Assembly: GCA_963920765.1 (NCBI GenBank)
Contig: OY987243.1
Coordinates: 5,208,001 to 5,272,000 of the forward strand
Source: Ulota crispa
Taxonomy: Eukaryota; Streptophyta; Bryopsida; Orthotrichales; Orthotrichaceae
Length of the DNA stretch: 64,000 bases
Reading direction: 5' to 3'
The notes beneath the pieces were generated by a model. That model searched no databases. It was not told the origin of the DNA and saw only the letters and a list, made by a program, of their open reading frames with translations. How positions within the stretch are numbered: position 1 is the stretch's first letter; every line of letters starts with the position of its first letter. This document shows, piece by piece, positions 11,801 through 24,500 of this stretch. The position numbers were made by a program, and so were the translations under genes.

Positions 11801-12671
11801 GGAAATTGATATGGACATACTGGGTGTTTGATATATGCACACATTGGGGGTTTGATATATGCACACATCGGGGGTTTGATATATGCACACATCGGGGGTT
11901 TGATATATGCACACATCGGGGGTTTGATATATGCACACATCGGGGGTTTGATATATGCACACATCGGGGGTTTGATATATGCACACATCGGGGGTTTGAT
12001 ATATGCACACATCGGGGGTTTGATATATGCACACATCGGGGGTTTGATATATGCACACATCGGGGGTTTGATATATGCACACATCGGGGGTTTGATATAT
12101 GCACACATCGGGGGTTTGATATATGCACACATCGGGGGTTTGATATATGCACACATCGGGGGTTTGATATATGCACACATCGGGGGTTTGATATATGCAC
12201 ACATCGGGGGTTTGATATATGCACACATCGGGGGTTTGATATATGCACACATCGGGGGTTTGATATATGCACACATTGGAGGTTTGATATACACATACCC
12301 CCGTTGCCGGGTAAATTTCAGATTTTTATCATCAAAAGCTGAATTTAAAAGTTTTGAATTCAGATTTGGGCTTAGAGACCTTGATTTAGTTTAGAACCAT
12401 AATATAGGTTGCAATTGAACAACAATCAAGGAATTTTTTTAGCTAGGAGACAAACAAAAGTAAAAGTAATACTTTTGCCTCCTAGCTAAACTTTTTCATA
12501 GGGCATTGTTCAATTATAACCTCTTTCCTAGTTCTAAACTAAATCAAGGTCTCTAAATCCAAATTTGAATTCAAAATTTTCAAATTCAACATTTGGTGGT
12601 AAAAATCTGCAATTTACTCATCAAAAGGGGTGTGTATATATCAAACTCCTGGTGTGCTCATATCAATTCCC
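11801..12671 (+). mobile_element. Long-hairpin MITE (family gggaattgat), copy 1, with minisatellite in left arm
   Basis: The left terminus ggaaattgatat and the right terminus atatcaattccc are inverted. The 8-bp sequence tataattt flanks both sides (11793-11800 and 12672-12679). Internally 'agagaccttgatttagttt' (left) pairs with 'aaactaaatcaaggtctct' (right), and the centre has a second palindrome around 'gctaggaggc', so nearly the whole unit folds as one hairpin. Copies 2 and 3 lie at 13291-13700 and 38920-39342. This copy is twice their size because of the 24-bp array. It has no coding capacity. The 8-9 bp duplications suggest a hAT or Mutator-type transposase source. Confidence 0.8.
11827..12282 (+). 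repeat. 24-bp minisatellite, 19 tandem units
   Basis: Units begin tttgatatatgcacacat and end in a G-run. They repeat with an exact 24-bp period 19 times, followed by a variant partial unit. The internal 17 units look identical, while the first and last carry 'cattgg' in place of 'catcgg'. Because 24 is divisible by three, frames stay open on both strands and read as 8-residue repeats (for example LIYAHIGG). These frames are artefacts of the period, not genes. Confidence 0.97.
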
Positions 12672-12982
12672 TATAATTTAGTTGAAAAAAAAGTAGAAAA
12701 AAATAATTGTTTTTGACTTCTTTAGCTGAGGAAATACTGAAATTTAAGCGGGGATCCATGAGCCTAGATTTTTGTCAAAATACTAAATTTCACCAATAAC
12801 TGTGTACACAAAACTAGCGCATTTTTTTCTAGTGATATATCTCCAGTCCAGCAACAAATCCGACAATTTTGGGTCAAATGGGGTCGATTCCTCTATTTAT
12901 AACTCAATGTAATGTCAACACCAGAAATCCGGCTACAAACACCCACATCAAAGGAAAATGCACTGACAAGACCCTCTAATTG

Positions 12983-13267
12983 GGCTCATATTACTGCACA
13001 TACGTCGATGTGGGACTAGGGTGGAAAAGTATTGTTCTTTTCACTCTCCAAAAAATGTGAGAGTTCAGATATTTACCATGGAGAGATTGAATTTGAGAAT
13101 TTGGAATTCATATTTGGATTCAAAGACCTTAGTCTTGAATCCTGAAGTAGGATACAATTGAACAATAGAAAAATATGGGGTAAATTATGACTATTACCCT
13201 TGTTGGGGAAAACTCCTGAGCTTTTTTGCCCTGGCCCCACATCGACATATGTGTAGTAAACTGAGCC
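12983..13267 (+). mobile_element. 285-bp MULE-like MITE with 9-bp target-site duplication
   Basis: The left end ggctcatattactgcacata and the right end tatgtgtagtaaactgagcc form inverted repeats that continue inward through 'cgatgtggg'. The 9-bp ctctaattg occurs directly on both sides (12974-12982 and 13268-13276). A 9-bp duplication is the Mutator-superfamily signature. Interior motifs such as 'gaatttgagaatttg' and 'caaagaccttag' resemble the interior of the neighbouring gggaattgat hairpin elements, so the two families may be related. Confidence 0.75.
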
Positions 13268-13290
13268 CTCTAATTGTGCATTTAAAACTT

Positions 13291-13700
13291 GGGAATTGAT
13301 ATGCGTACCATACCTTCTTCACTGTCCCACCACACCCCAGGGTAAATTTTAGATTTCTACCATCAAAAACCTAAATTTGAGAATTTGAAATTCAGGTTTG
13401 GACTTAGAGACCTAGATTTGGTCTAGAACCATTAAAAAATGTTGTAATTGAACAACACCCAATGAAAAAGCTTAGCTTGGGGGAAAAGTATTACTTTTAC
13501 TTTTGTTTATAAAAAAGATAAGCTTTTTCATTGGATGTTGTTCAAATAGAACTATTTTGTGATTCTAGACAAAATCACAATCTCTGAGTCCAAATTTGAA
13601 TTCCAAATTCTCAAATTCAAGTTTTTGATGGTAGAAATCTAAAATTCACCCTAGGGTGTGGTGGGATAGTGAAGAAGGTGTGGTACGCAGATCAATTCCC
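13291..13700 (+). mobile_element. Long-hairpin MITE (family gggaattgat), copy 2
   Basis: The 410-bp element starts gggaattgatatgcgtacca and ends with the near-perfect inverted copy. The arms stay paired for well over 100 bp, including 'gtcccaccacaccc' with 'gggtgtggtgggat'. The 9-bp ttaaaactt flanks it on both sides (13282-13290 and 13701-13709). It lies only 14 bp from the right duplication of the MULE-like element, so two insertions cluster here. Confidence 0.85.
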
Positions 13701-13729
13701 TTAAAACTTTTATCTCTTGAAAAACTAAA

Positions 13730-14262
13730 GGTGGCTTCACACTATGACTGGCCAAGTCGGAAGGCCGTGTGATTGAGTGGCCAAACTTTGGTGAGAGGCC
13801 AACAAAAGGGCTAAAAATAGGTAGTAAGTTATTATTTTTGGCACCTTTGACCGCCCTTAGTGTGAAGCCTCCAAAGGCTAAGTCCAAAAGCCAAACTCTT
13901 GGCAATGAGCTTCCACAAACTCTCAACTTGAATGGCCATAGTGTGAAGCCTCCAAAGGCCAAGCCCAAAGTCCAACATCATAGCATTTATTAGACCTTCC
14001 AAATCTAATGGCCAAGATCTTGTAAGCTTTTGATTATTTTATGAAAACAATGTGACAGCCCCTCAATCATAGTTTGGGTCTCCATTTTTGCTTAACCCAA
14101 ACTATTACCAATAAAATACTGTCATGTAAATATTTGAAGAATGATGGCCTTTGAAGTTTGACCCCTAGTGTAAAAGACTGAGTGACGGGACTCTTGGTTT
14201 CTTGCAATCTGATTGGCGCAGACGAACGACCTTTTGACCTTCGGCCATAGTGTGAAACCGCC
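13730..14262 (+). mobile_element. MITE-like element just upstream of the TruA gene
   Basis: Left end ggtggcttcacactatg and right end catagtgtgaaaccgcc are imperfect inverted repeats. Two further copies of 'tagtgtgaagcctccaaagg' lie inside near 13859 and 13938, so the terminal motif is repeated internally. I did not find a convincing target-site duplication. The element ends about 220 bp before the TruA start codon and could affect its promoter. Confidence 0.6.
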
Positions 14263-14479
14263 CTCACTATTCCATTGACTTTGAGCTCAGCATTGGTTCC
14301 TGCTCACAGAATCCCGGCTCACCAGAGACTCACCATTTTACACTCACAAAATACAAAATAGCGTCGTCCTGCAGAGTTGGGGTCTCTGCAAGGATTAGGG
14401 TTTAGGGTTTAGAGCGATCTATGAACGTTTCTCCCTGTGAGCATTTCGGATCTACTAGTAATGCAGGTCCTCGGTTTCG

Positions 14480-16508
14480 ATGGTGATAATGGTGAGTTGG
14501 AGTTGCCGCATCACCGACAGCACAATCCGAGGCGCTTGTCTTCGACCTCCTCACAAATGTCTTCAGGTGAGAGAATCATTTCGTTATTACCTGTTTTATA
14601 AACTCTGGCAGTTTTCCACAACACAATGATTAACGTATCATGCGGAGAGGCAATATACAAAAATATTGTTTTTGTAGACAATGTTGGATGCATCATGTAT
14701 CAATTCGTTGCTTGTATGCAGTTGCTGAAGGAGAAGCACCTGCGTCCACACGTGAAGTACTTGTTTCGAAACTGCAGCACATTTGACTTAGATGGAAACT
14801 CTGATGCTGGACCTGAGAATACACAACCTACTTGGAAATGGCGGTTAGTAATCTCGTATGACGGCACACAGTATTCAGGTAGTGTTTTGCACGATTCCGT
14901 TTTAAGTCTGGGGATTGGATATGTAGATGTTGTTGTGCTTAGGGTTTGAATGTAAGCTTCTGAATAGGTTTGAAGTTTAGTTCAGAGTCTGCTGGTCTCC
15001 AATTTCGATTGGAAGCATCTGTTGTACTTGTTAGGAAATTTATATACTAAATAGTCATGGTATATTACTGGAGAAATTTAGGATGGCAAATTCAGAAGAA
15101 TCGCGTCACTGTACAGCTGAAGGTGGAAGACGCTTTGTCGAAATGCACCCGATTTTCACGCGACGAGTTGAAGTTCGTGGGAGCCGGTCGTACCGATTGT
15201 GGCGTTCACGCTTGGGGTCAGGTGATGCTTCAGGGCTTTTGAGATTCATTAAATGACTCGGAGCTCTTGGTTCATTGTGTTGTTTGCTCTGATGTTGATA
15301 TTTGATACTTAAGCTCATCGCTCTGTTTAAGAAAAAAATGTTTCTTCTTGTTTCTGATGGTGTTTGTATGTGCAGGTTGCACATTTCACGACGCCGACTT
15401 GCTTCGACGATTTGGAGCCGGTGCACACGTCTTTGAATGGTATTCTTCCACCGGACATTCGGGTTCTAGAAGTATCCTCTGTCCAACCAGATTTCCATGC
15501 CCGGTACTCGGCATGCCGTAAGACGTATCATTACAGAGCTTACGTGTCTCCAGTAATGGATCCTTTCCAGCAGAATCACGCGTATCATATCAAAAACCAC
15601 GTCGATGTTGTTGCAATGCAAGAGGCTGCCTCTAACTTCGTTGGTATGCACAAGTTCTCTGCATTTGCTAATCATTCGACTGACTGCGCGTCGCGAGACC
15701 TTCTTCGCGAGCTTTTGAGGTTTACTGTTTCCTCTAAAGTACGCAAATATTCCCGGCATTAGTCATCATGATGTCTTTGATTTTCACCGTCTGTGTATGA
15801 TTTAAGCGATCCCTGGATGAGTGCTCTCATGTAACAAGTCATTTTGGATTACATTGGCGCATTCTTTTGTAAATGTGTTCTTGAACATAATTGCCTCGTA
15901 CCTCATGAACCAAGTACTTTGTTGCAGGGATCGGAGCTGCTGTTTGAAGTAGAAGGAAAATCGTTTATGTATAAACAAGTGCGCAACATGGTATGAGTAC
16001 TTTGGAGCATACTTATTGTTGCAGACGTATGAGCTTATGCTGTGAATCAAGCTAGGGCCTAGTCCGCTTAACTTCACCTGAATGATACAAGCATAAATGG
16101 CTGAAGTAGTTCCAAGTTAATCTTGTGAAATCTTTCAAACTGAAAGTAGTTTGATCAAATCCTAGCCATCATCTTTTCGGTGCAGTTTTTGTGTTCAGAC
16201 AAATATTAAGGTGTTGACTGTGAGCAGGCAAAGTGTTCGTATGAGTTTTTTATGAAGTGCCAAGTCTCACTGTGCAGGTCGGATTGTTGGTTGAGGTCGG
16301 AAAAGGCCTATTGTCTCCCGACATTGTAAAGACCATTCTCTTGACAGAAGACCGTCGAGAGTTGGCTAAAGTTTCTCCAGTTGCACCCGCTCATGGCCTA
16401 TACTTGATGGCTGTGGATTACGACCGCAAATTGTTAGAACCTCTACCAAATGCACCCCAGGCCAGCTTTGGGCGATGGCTTCGTTATCCAGTGCGAACTT
16501 CTTCGTGA
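14480..16508 (+). CDS. TruA-family tRNA pseudouridine synthase
   Basis: Six exons (14480-14566, 14722-14878, 15082-15221, 15376-15738, 15928-15990, 16278-16508) join with GT-AG borders into a 346-aa protein. Residues about 70-84 (LVISYDGTQYSGWQIQ) open the TruA fold. RTDCGVHA at 118-125 carries the catalytic aspartate D120. The motif QVRNMVG spans the exon 5-6 junction. TruA-type enzymes isomerise uridines in the tRNA anticodon arm. The first 60 or so residues are basic and not conserved, which suggests an organelle leader. The start chosen is the first ATG after an in-frame stop; another ATG lies three codons on. An ATG at 14461 is in a different frame and hits a stop in exon 2. Exon count and motif order are intact, so the enzyme should be active. 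Confidence 0.92.
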
Positions 16509-18271
16509 AACAGGTTGGCCTCCCTTTGTTCGACGTTTTGAATCATGCTCCCTTGAGAATTAATGGCTCGTATGTGAATTAAGTGGTTCAAGCCTTTTGC
16601 AAGTTTTATAGATTAGTTTCTGATTTTCGAACGTCAGTATATATTGACTCTTCCTTTTCACAGACGGGACGCATGTGCTGGAAATTAGGTGTCTTTTAAA
16701 ATCAAAAGTTAGGTACATGAGGCCAAGTCTGGAAATACATATTGCGACGTACATTCAGCAATTTGAGAGGCGTTCGTAGCTTGGCAATTTTCTCCGTGGG
16801 GAGTCTTTAATGTTGTTGCACTCAAGCCGGTCTCATCTGATCAGGCTTTGAAAGAGGTAGATAGAGAGAGTTCTCGAGAAACTAATCGAGCTATTTACCC
16901 GAGTGCAGATAATCTGTGATTCTGAAGGCGGATGACCCATGGAAATTTAACCTATTTTATTTCGACTGAAAGACCTTCTATTGAACAGGTGCAAAGCGAT
17001 ACGATAAAACTGGAGTGACGAATCGGCTTCAATGCATTTGATTCTTTTGGCAAGCTAATACACCTGTTCGGTTGAGTAGTTCTTCATTGAAGGTGTACTC
17101 ATTAAGGGTGCACAGAGCATAACATTTTCGTGCCGGTAAAGATCTCGGCAACCCGGACCTTGCATTGAGTGTGAAAGGTTTGTAGCTTGAACTACTTATC
17201 ATTCCAGGTCATATTGTGGCTTTGATTCGACAGAAATATGTCATATGCTTGGATACAAACCTATTACTATAAACCTTGAGTATTATTGGGTAAGGAATGC
17301 AATAGAGTTCCGTGTCTCCTGCTCTAACGACTGCCTTCTCCAATTTTTCCCTTTTTGCAGATTTATCCTGTGGAAGCATATGTCGTACCCGTTTTCAAGC
17401 AACTTTCATACTTGTTTGGTTCGCTAGCTAGTATCTAGTCCACAAGTTTTGACCAGGAAATCTGGTAGCCAAGTTTATCAACGCAGTATGTGCGTGATTC
17501 GAGTTGTGTCTGCTGCCTGCTAGAATGCTTACTCTATCCAAATCATGTTTCCTACTAGAGGACCATGATGGCTTCGAGTAGAAGTGTCTACCTCTGTGAG
17601 AACCTGGAAGAGTTCACAGTGCCTATCTCAGCTCTGAAATTATGCCTATATGCATGAAAAAACCCCATTTTAGGTACCCTGGTCACTAAGGTAGCGGATC
17701 AATGTTGAAATAAGGAACTTAAAAATGTTGTATTGTTACATTGGTCTCCTCTAATGTATCATCTAACGGGATTGCTGCTGCTAATTGAATTGTTTCAAAG
17801 CTTAGAGAAATCTCGGCACAGTTGTGAATGATTATGCATTCTTTTAAGCATGTCTAAATTTTATAGTTAATAGGTATTGCTTGAGAAGTTCCAGGTGGCC
17901 TCCTACTCAAGTTTTAGTTCTCAAAATTATACATTGAGGATTTGCTTTAGAAACAATGATGTAAAATTAGAGGACTTTGAAATCCACATGTAATGAGAAG
18001 TTGTCTCCTTACTTTGGTTTCCACTTGTCGATTTATCTGTTTACTTTTTGTGACAATGCTTTACAATAGACACTATCTATGCTGCATCAAGTAGTAGTGG
18101 TTGAAAATTTTATGTATTGCACTAATTTGTACAGAAGAAATAACCTTGTTTTGACACTAAATTTTATAAAAGTACTGATGTTTTACCTATACTAACAAGC
18201 TAATCATTATAAATAGTGCAACATAAGTACTGTAGTGAGGCAACAATAGAGAAGAAAACTTAGCACAAAAA

Positions 18272-18333
18272 AGGCAAGAAAAACAAAGCCTAGGAAGAGA
18301 AGAGGCAAGAAAAACAAAGCCTAGGAAGAGAAG
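18272..18333 (+). repeat. Perfect 31-bp tandem duplication
   Basis: A 31-bp unit starting aggcaagaaaaac occurs twice head to tail with no visible differences, which suggests a recent slippage event. Confidence 0.9.
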
Positions 18334-20109
18334 GATGATGGATACTAGCAATGGAATGATTTGATTGTAGATGAGAGCTTCTTATATAACACCTTTGCTT
18401 AAATCTTTGGAACCAAACTAAGAATTGATTTTCAACTAGCAATGTGTAGTATATTATAAATTGGCATTTACAAATTCAAACTTTTAACAGATAAAAAGAT
18501 TTTGTTTAGACAATCAACACACCTTGCATGTGCGTAATATTGACCTTAAACTTAATGTCTTACTACTAGCTTAGTTTACATTGTCAAAATTACTAATTAC
18601 AATGGATTGAGTGTATTTGGTTACAAATACATTGTGGGTGCAAATCTTGAATTTACAACAATTTCTTTTGCATATGTAAAATGTATTGTAGAAGCACCAA
18701 AAGCATTCATAGTTTTGGTTTAGTATGTGTGATTCTTGAATATTTTTTATTAGAAGACATATGAGACTTATAAATGATCTTATCTCTTTGATATATTCAT
18801 ACAAAAAAGTAAATTTACCTCATTACTTGAATTTTGGGCTATTTGTACTCTAGGCTGTTTGATTGTTGCTACAACAAGTTAAACAAGTTTAAAATTTTAA
18901 TATCCAAAACAATAGATTCAAAATTTAAACAAAATATATTCATGGTACATCACCCCTAAAGCCTTGTTGTCCCCTCAAGGGACAAACTAGATTTTGGCAT
19001 GTACCTATAACTTCAATTTTTGTTTTAATTTTTTGAAACTTTTTTTGGAAATAGAAAAACACGTTAGCTTTTGGGGAATATACTTTTTATTCTCATCTAT
19101 GCTCAAGAGCAAAAGTTATGCCCATATAAGCAAAAATTTATGGAGATTAGGCAAGAATTATTATTTTACAAAAATTTGTTTGTTTATTTGTTTGTTTTCC
19201 CTTGTAGTATATAGTTTTGTTTACATCTGAAACTTTGATTCATTCCATTTGGACTAGTTATGAGAAAATTATGAACAATCTTGTTTTTTGGGCAATTCAA
19301 GCATCTTCTTGAAAAAATAACTTGTAAACTTCATTTTTTGAACACAAGTTTAACATTTTTCAAAAATAAAGTTGGGAAGTGTGAAGTTTTCTGTCTAGAA
19401 CAATCTCACCATTGGAATTATTCCATTTCAATTCCACTGCAGGGTTGTTAACAACTTAAGTTTTTGTTCAATCTCATACCAAGTCTCATACCTTCTTGTA
19501 CCTAATGTTTTTTTTTAAGAATCAAAATTAAGTATATTCTTGTTTTGGTTTTTTTCCAAAGATTCCCAACTCAATTTCCAACACAATAAAATAAACCTCA
19601 AAACTTTGTGGTGCAAAAAAATTAAGTTAAAAAAGTTCAAAGTCAAATAATCTAATCATCCAAGGTGCAAAAAGTTTGTTTTTTACACTTTAACTGCAAT
19701 TACCTTGCAATCTTTGCAGTCAAAGTTTTTGATTTTTTTTTCCACATTCTTATACTATTCTAGTACAAGATCATATGGTTAGATATGCAAAAGACCAATT
19801 TTCAAACTTTTTTACTCTTTGCCATAGAAATGACAGTTTTGAGTGTCTTTTGACAAAATAAAGGCCCTAGGGCTTTAGGGGTTAAAATGGTACTTAAGAC
19901 TTAAATACAAGATTCACATACAATAAAAAAATAGGTGAACATGCTCATATACTTTCAAAATGGAAAAACCTCTCTTACTTGCACAAGGGGTGGATCCCTA
20001 AGGCCCTAACATTTTTGTAATGCAACCAAGTCTTGGCAACAAACTGGGTTCCTACAATTGAAAGAGGCCTAGCACTCCCAAGGATCAAGTAGACTACAAA
20101 CCTCAAGGA

Positions 20110-20290
20110 AGAAGAGTTTATCCCAAACATTTTTGCAAGAGAGGATTCCTCAAACAAAATAACGGTTTCTTGTGAGAAACCAAAATGTTTTACATACCTT
20201 GGAAGGTGCACAAAAGTGCAAATATGGGCTCTCTTGTGTGAGAAGATAAGAAACATGACTCTCTCAAGTGAGAAAACAAGGAAAAAGATT
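20110..20290. repeat. Dispersed repeat, copy 2 of a three-member family
   Basis: It shares 'gtgcacaaaagtgcaaatat', 'gggctctcttgtg' and 'gagaagataag' motifs in order with 1080-1130 and more weakly with 29300-29450. No terminal structure is visible. Confidence 0.4.
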
Positions 20291-20738
20291 TAAAAAAAAT
20301 TATTCAACCACCACAAAAACTTAATATTTTTCTCTTTTTTAAAATTTCAGAAAGATTAAAAACAGGTTTTGCTGAGGAATGTACCAAGTTTTTAGGACCC
20401 CTAAGGTATGTACACCCATAAGCATTAGTGTCCCCATGACTGTCACTTTTGAAATCTTGAAAAATCTGTGAAAATGAGTAGATGTAATGATAAGGATATA
20501 CAACATGTGAACATGTGAACATGAAATCTTGAAAATGATTATGGGTGCAATGGCAGTTTGCTCTTAAAAAATTCACAACTTATTCTCATTGTATCCAAAT
20601 AATACATTTGAAAGTGAAAACTTATTTTTATTCTGTTCCTAATAAGATCCTATAATTTGCTAGCTGCTTATTGATACTCATCATGTTCAAAACCCTTAGT
20701 TTGACGCTTAATGGGTGTACATACCTTAACAGGGGACT

Positions 20739-20746
20739 CTATATAG
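20739..20746 (+). promoter_or_regulatory. Candidate TATA box for the GRDP gene
   Basis: tctatatag-type sequence lies at the edge where base composition changes from AT-rich to GC-rich. This would give a long 5' leader. The leader probably contains an intron at 21285-21531, since ctag/gtaaga is a good donor and ttcgggcag a good acceptor just before the start codon. Confidence 0.35.
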
Positions 20747-21547
20747 AACTTCTCCCGTGCAGACAACATGGAGCTACCCGCCAACACCCTCCGGTACTCT
20801 TAATATCCCCTTGCTCGGATCTGCAAGACCCGGATACCGCGATAACCGGGTAAAATGTTGTATCGGTCGGACCTCTGGGACTCTGGGACACATGTCGTGG
20901 GAATCCGAGGGAGTATTGCAAACGAGCTTTGCTTCCACGCATTTGTTTACGATGCTTCTCCTCAGTTGTTTGTGCAGTCGGCAAGATCCAAATAATCGAC
21001 GACGATTCCAGTCGTCGTTCTCCGAATTTCCCATGGCGACGCGTTCCAATTGTCGGAGCTTCGCGCGGGCTTCTTCTTCTTCTCCTGAAAATCTCAGAAT
21101 TGCTTGCGTTGCGTGGAAATTATTTCTGGCTTAGAATCGGAGCCTGCCTGCTTGCCTGCCTGCTGCCTCGGACATTCAAATTGGAGCTGAAGTATCGTGA
21201 AGGAATTATCAGTGCGTTGATAGTTCCTCAAATTGAACGCATCGACTTCGGATTTCGAAATTTTTGGTGACATTTGAACCCTAGGTAAGAGTGTTTAATC
21301 ACCTCATAAATCTTTCCTAACACTTTCTTAAGATTTATGCGTATCGATGATGTATTTGCCTTTTGTGTAGTGGTTTGTGTTACCTGAGAAGTTGATCTCT
21401 GTTGCTGAGTGGAGCCTCTTTTAGTTCCTCTTCTTGAAGCTTCACAATCTCTAGGATTAGCAGAGGATGTTCAAAGAGGTTTATTTGAACTAAGCTTTTG
21501 AAACCTTGATTATTCCTCTGGTTTCGGGCAGGTAATTTAAGGTCGTC

Positions 21548-24500
21548 ATGAATGAGGCACAAGTGAAGGCATGGGAGGCTGCGCAGGCGCTGCCAATATC
21601 AGTAGAGCTCGTGGCTGCAGCAAATGAAGAACTTCAACGGTTAGAGGAAGTCGACCGACTTCAATGCTTTTACGGAGGACCTGCGGTTATACGAGCAATT
21701 GAAAGGTAATTGTTGAGCGGGGAGGGATGTACATGAAAACTGAAGACTCGTTTACGATCTTTTTATTTTAGTTCAGTTGCGTAGCTGGAGGTGTACCTGT
21801 TCCTCTTTTTGATAATATTTCTATGAAGACATTTTGGTTATCGCGTACCTCCTCGTTGGGGCTATGCTTACATTAATCTTGTCAAAATAGAAGACGTTAA
21901 TTGATATCGTAACTGTTGTTTGTTTATTGGTAATTTGACATCAAATGTTTTTATCTAGTCGTAGAGGTAATATTTTGGGATTAATCTGGTGCCTTCTTCT
22001 GATTGGAGTCTTCTTATTAGACTGAATGGTTCTTTGAAATGTCACCGAAAATGTCCAAATGCTTTGGAGTTATAGCTCTTGTAGTTGAGTCTCTCACTGT
22101 TGCGCACGTTGTCTGATTATGTAGGTATGAGAAATTTTGGCTGCCGCTTTTGGCAAGAGAAGGAGAAGATTATCAAGAGAGGTTGCTTCCGCTGATTCCC
22201 CCTCTTGATTGTGCTTGGATTTGGCACGTCCATCGTTTGAATCCAGTGAGTATATCGCCTGTTTAACTGGCTTTTCCTAAATTATACTGTGTCCTATGAA
22301 AATTGGAGCATCAAGTTTTTTTAGGAATCTCTGTCGATGTTGTACTGTTGCTTCTGGCTTGGAATACTAAATTGAGGATTTTGTTGTTTTAGAATTAGTC
22401 TTTAATCACTACTAGCATCATGTACTATCCAAGTTTTGTGATGGTGCTTTTTAATACCGATGTAGGCAGTTAATGACCTTGTTTATTTTCTCTGACTAGT
22501 GAGTGTTCGTATGCTTTGTTGTATGAACGCAGATAAGATATGCAAAAGATTGCCAGGAGTTATACGGGAGAATTTTGGATGCACCGATTGTAAATCCAGC
22601 GGACAAGACTGCTGCTGTTGAACGCACCAATGATTTGTGGTCGACACTTTATGTTGGTGAACCTTATAACACCGAGTTTGACCAGACTAAGAACAAGCTT
22701 GCACAAGAAGAAGAGAATAATAGAATCTCCTCCAGTCCTAAGCAGCTAGGAATTCCACCTGCTTCGAGAAAAATCACCTACGACCTTGAGGCTGCCGTCT
22801 CTCGACAGAAAACCTTCTTCTATCAAGTAAGCTTTCCAGAGCGTGTGACCTCCACTATAATCACCTTTGATACGGAATATGGAGATCTACTAGAAATTTT
22901 GTTTCACGTGGCAATTTAGAGTTATGTTTCCACATTGCTTCTTGTAGCAGATTTCTTGATAGAAAATATCTACCTTTTGGCTGCAACATTTGACAGTATT
23001 TCATTCAGAGAATTGCTTTATAGGTTACTGCATTCTCCACATGGAGCTTGTCATTGACGTTAACTTTTAGACGATTTCTTATTGATTTTGTTTACATTTC
23101 TGTAGGTGTCTCAACCATTTGTACAAACTGAGAGTTACTTGAAATCTGCAGAGCAACGTTACAAATGCTTTCTGTACTTGTTCACCTTGAATAAGGGACT
23201 TTTTCTTGTTCCAACTTACGATGTCGACATCATGTGGTAAGCTCATGAACGCCTTCTTGACTGAGAATAATATTCCTCATTAATTGGAAGTGGGCTGAGA
23301 TGTCATGATAGATTTATTTCCACTATTCTGTTTGTCTGAGCTTTCAAGAAGCGAGTTCAGTCCCTTGGTGGCGTGCTGAGTCTCGCATTGCGGCTCTATG
23401 GTATCTATAGGTGGTAGCTACTAGGATTACAGTAGTAATCTTGGCAATCTAGTTTTCTGGTAGAGCCGCAGAAATCTCTGTTATCCTGAATAGACGAGAA
23501 GGTCTGGATTCTCATAAGCTGGTGATAAATCCAACATATGGGGATTAACGAAACACCTTGGGGGTTTTATACTTTCATGATTCGTTGTAGGGAGAGTAAG
23601 TGAATATTTAGGCTAGTGAGATATGCGCTCTTTTTTTTTAATGTCTTTGAAACTGCTAAATTTTTGTCTCATATGCTCAGGCATGCCCACCAGCTGTGCC
23701 CAGCTGCGTACAATCGGGACTGTATGGCTATTCTGAACAGGGTTTTGAACCACGATGATACGGACAGTGGTCGAGGTCCTGGTCAGAAGCTGAACACAGG
23801 CTTCAAGGACACTTGTGAATTATGGGAAGAAACCTTTGGAGGCATATACGCGAAAGCAGGCTGCATGTGGAGAGGAGACTTGCCTATGCCTGTCGAGCCG
23901 CCAACTACTGAGAGAAAGACTTCGCTCAATAGCATGGCGGCATCTTTGATGCTGCAGGAACAGAGTGCCATTTTATCTGGGCGGCAGACTGTCCAGGTCT
24001 GTTATAATGTGTCAAACTCTTGCGGTGTCTGGACTATATATTCATGGTTTTTGACAATTATAGACTCTTCTTGGGATAAACTCTCCTTACTCTAGAGATA
24101 CGTTGGTGCGATTTCAGTTATTCCTGCTCTCTCAAGTCTGGTACTACTTACAGAAGCTTTTATTCTTCTTTAGGAATTCAGGATTTAGTTATGGCCTTCT
24201 TTACTAAGTTCTCATGCGGTGGTAAATAACCAAGTGCCCTAAGCTCAAGCAGTGTTATCTATGTCATTAGTAGTTTTCTTCGTACATTGTTTTTTATTCT
24301 TCGTCTGTTTCCGGGAAATACGCCTTGTTTTTTTTGCTCTGCAAAACAGTTTGGAGGCGAGTGGCTCTTGCTTTCTATGTTGATTTTCATAGGTGTAAAA
24401 ACATACCGTTTGTATGTCTTTCAGGTCTGCTTGGCGTTGCTTGGAGCAAAGGACGTTCCTGTGAAGAAGGCGGGACCTGCTCTCTTTGTTCGTGCCGAGC

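Larger units (their letters stand above)
16509..20738. other. TruA 3' flank and AT-rich intergenic region
   Basis: The first kilobase is less AT-rich and may include 3' untranslated sequence. The rest is AT-rich and has repeat fragments but no supported gene. A small tandem duplication and a dispersed repeat inside it are listed separately. Confidence 0.5.

Noticed and set aside
11689..12394. Six long open frames encoding 8-residue repeat proteins on both strands, which at first look like repeat proteins or a CRISPR-like array
   Set aside because: The 24-bp period is divisible by three, so frames stay open on both strands. There are no unique spacers between units, and the array lies inside a plant MITE.
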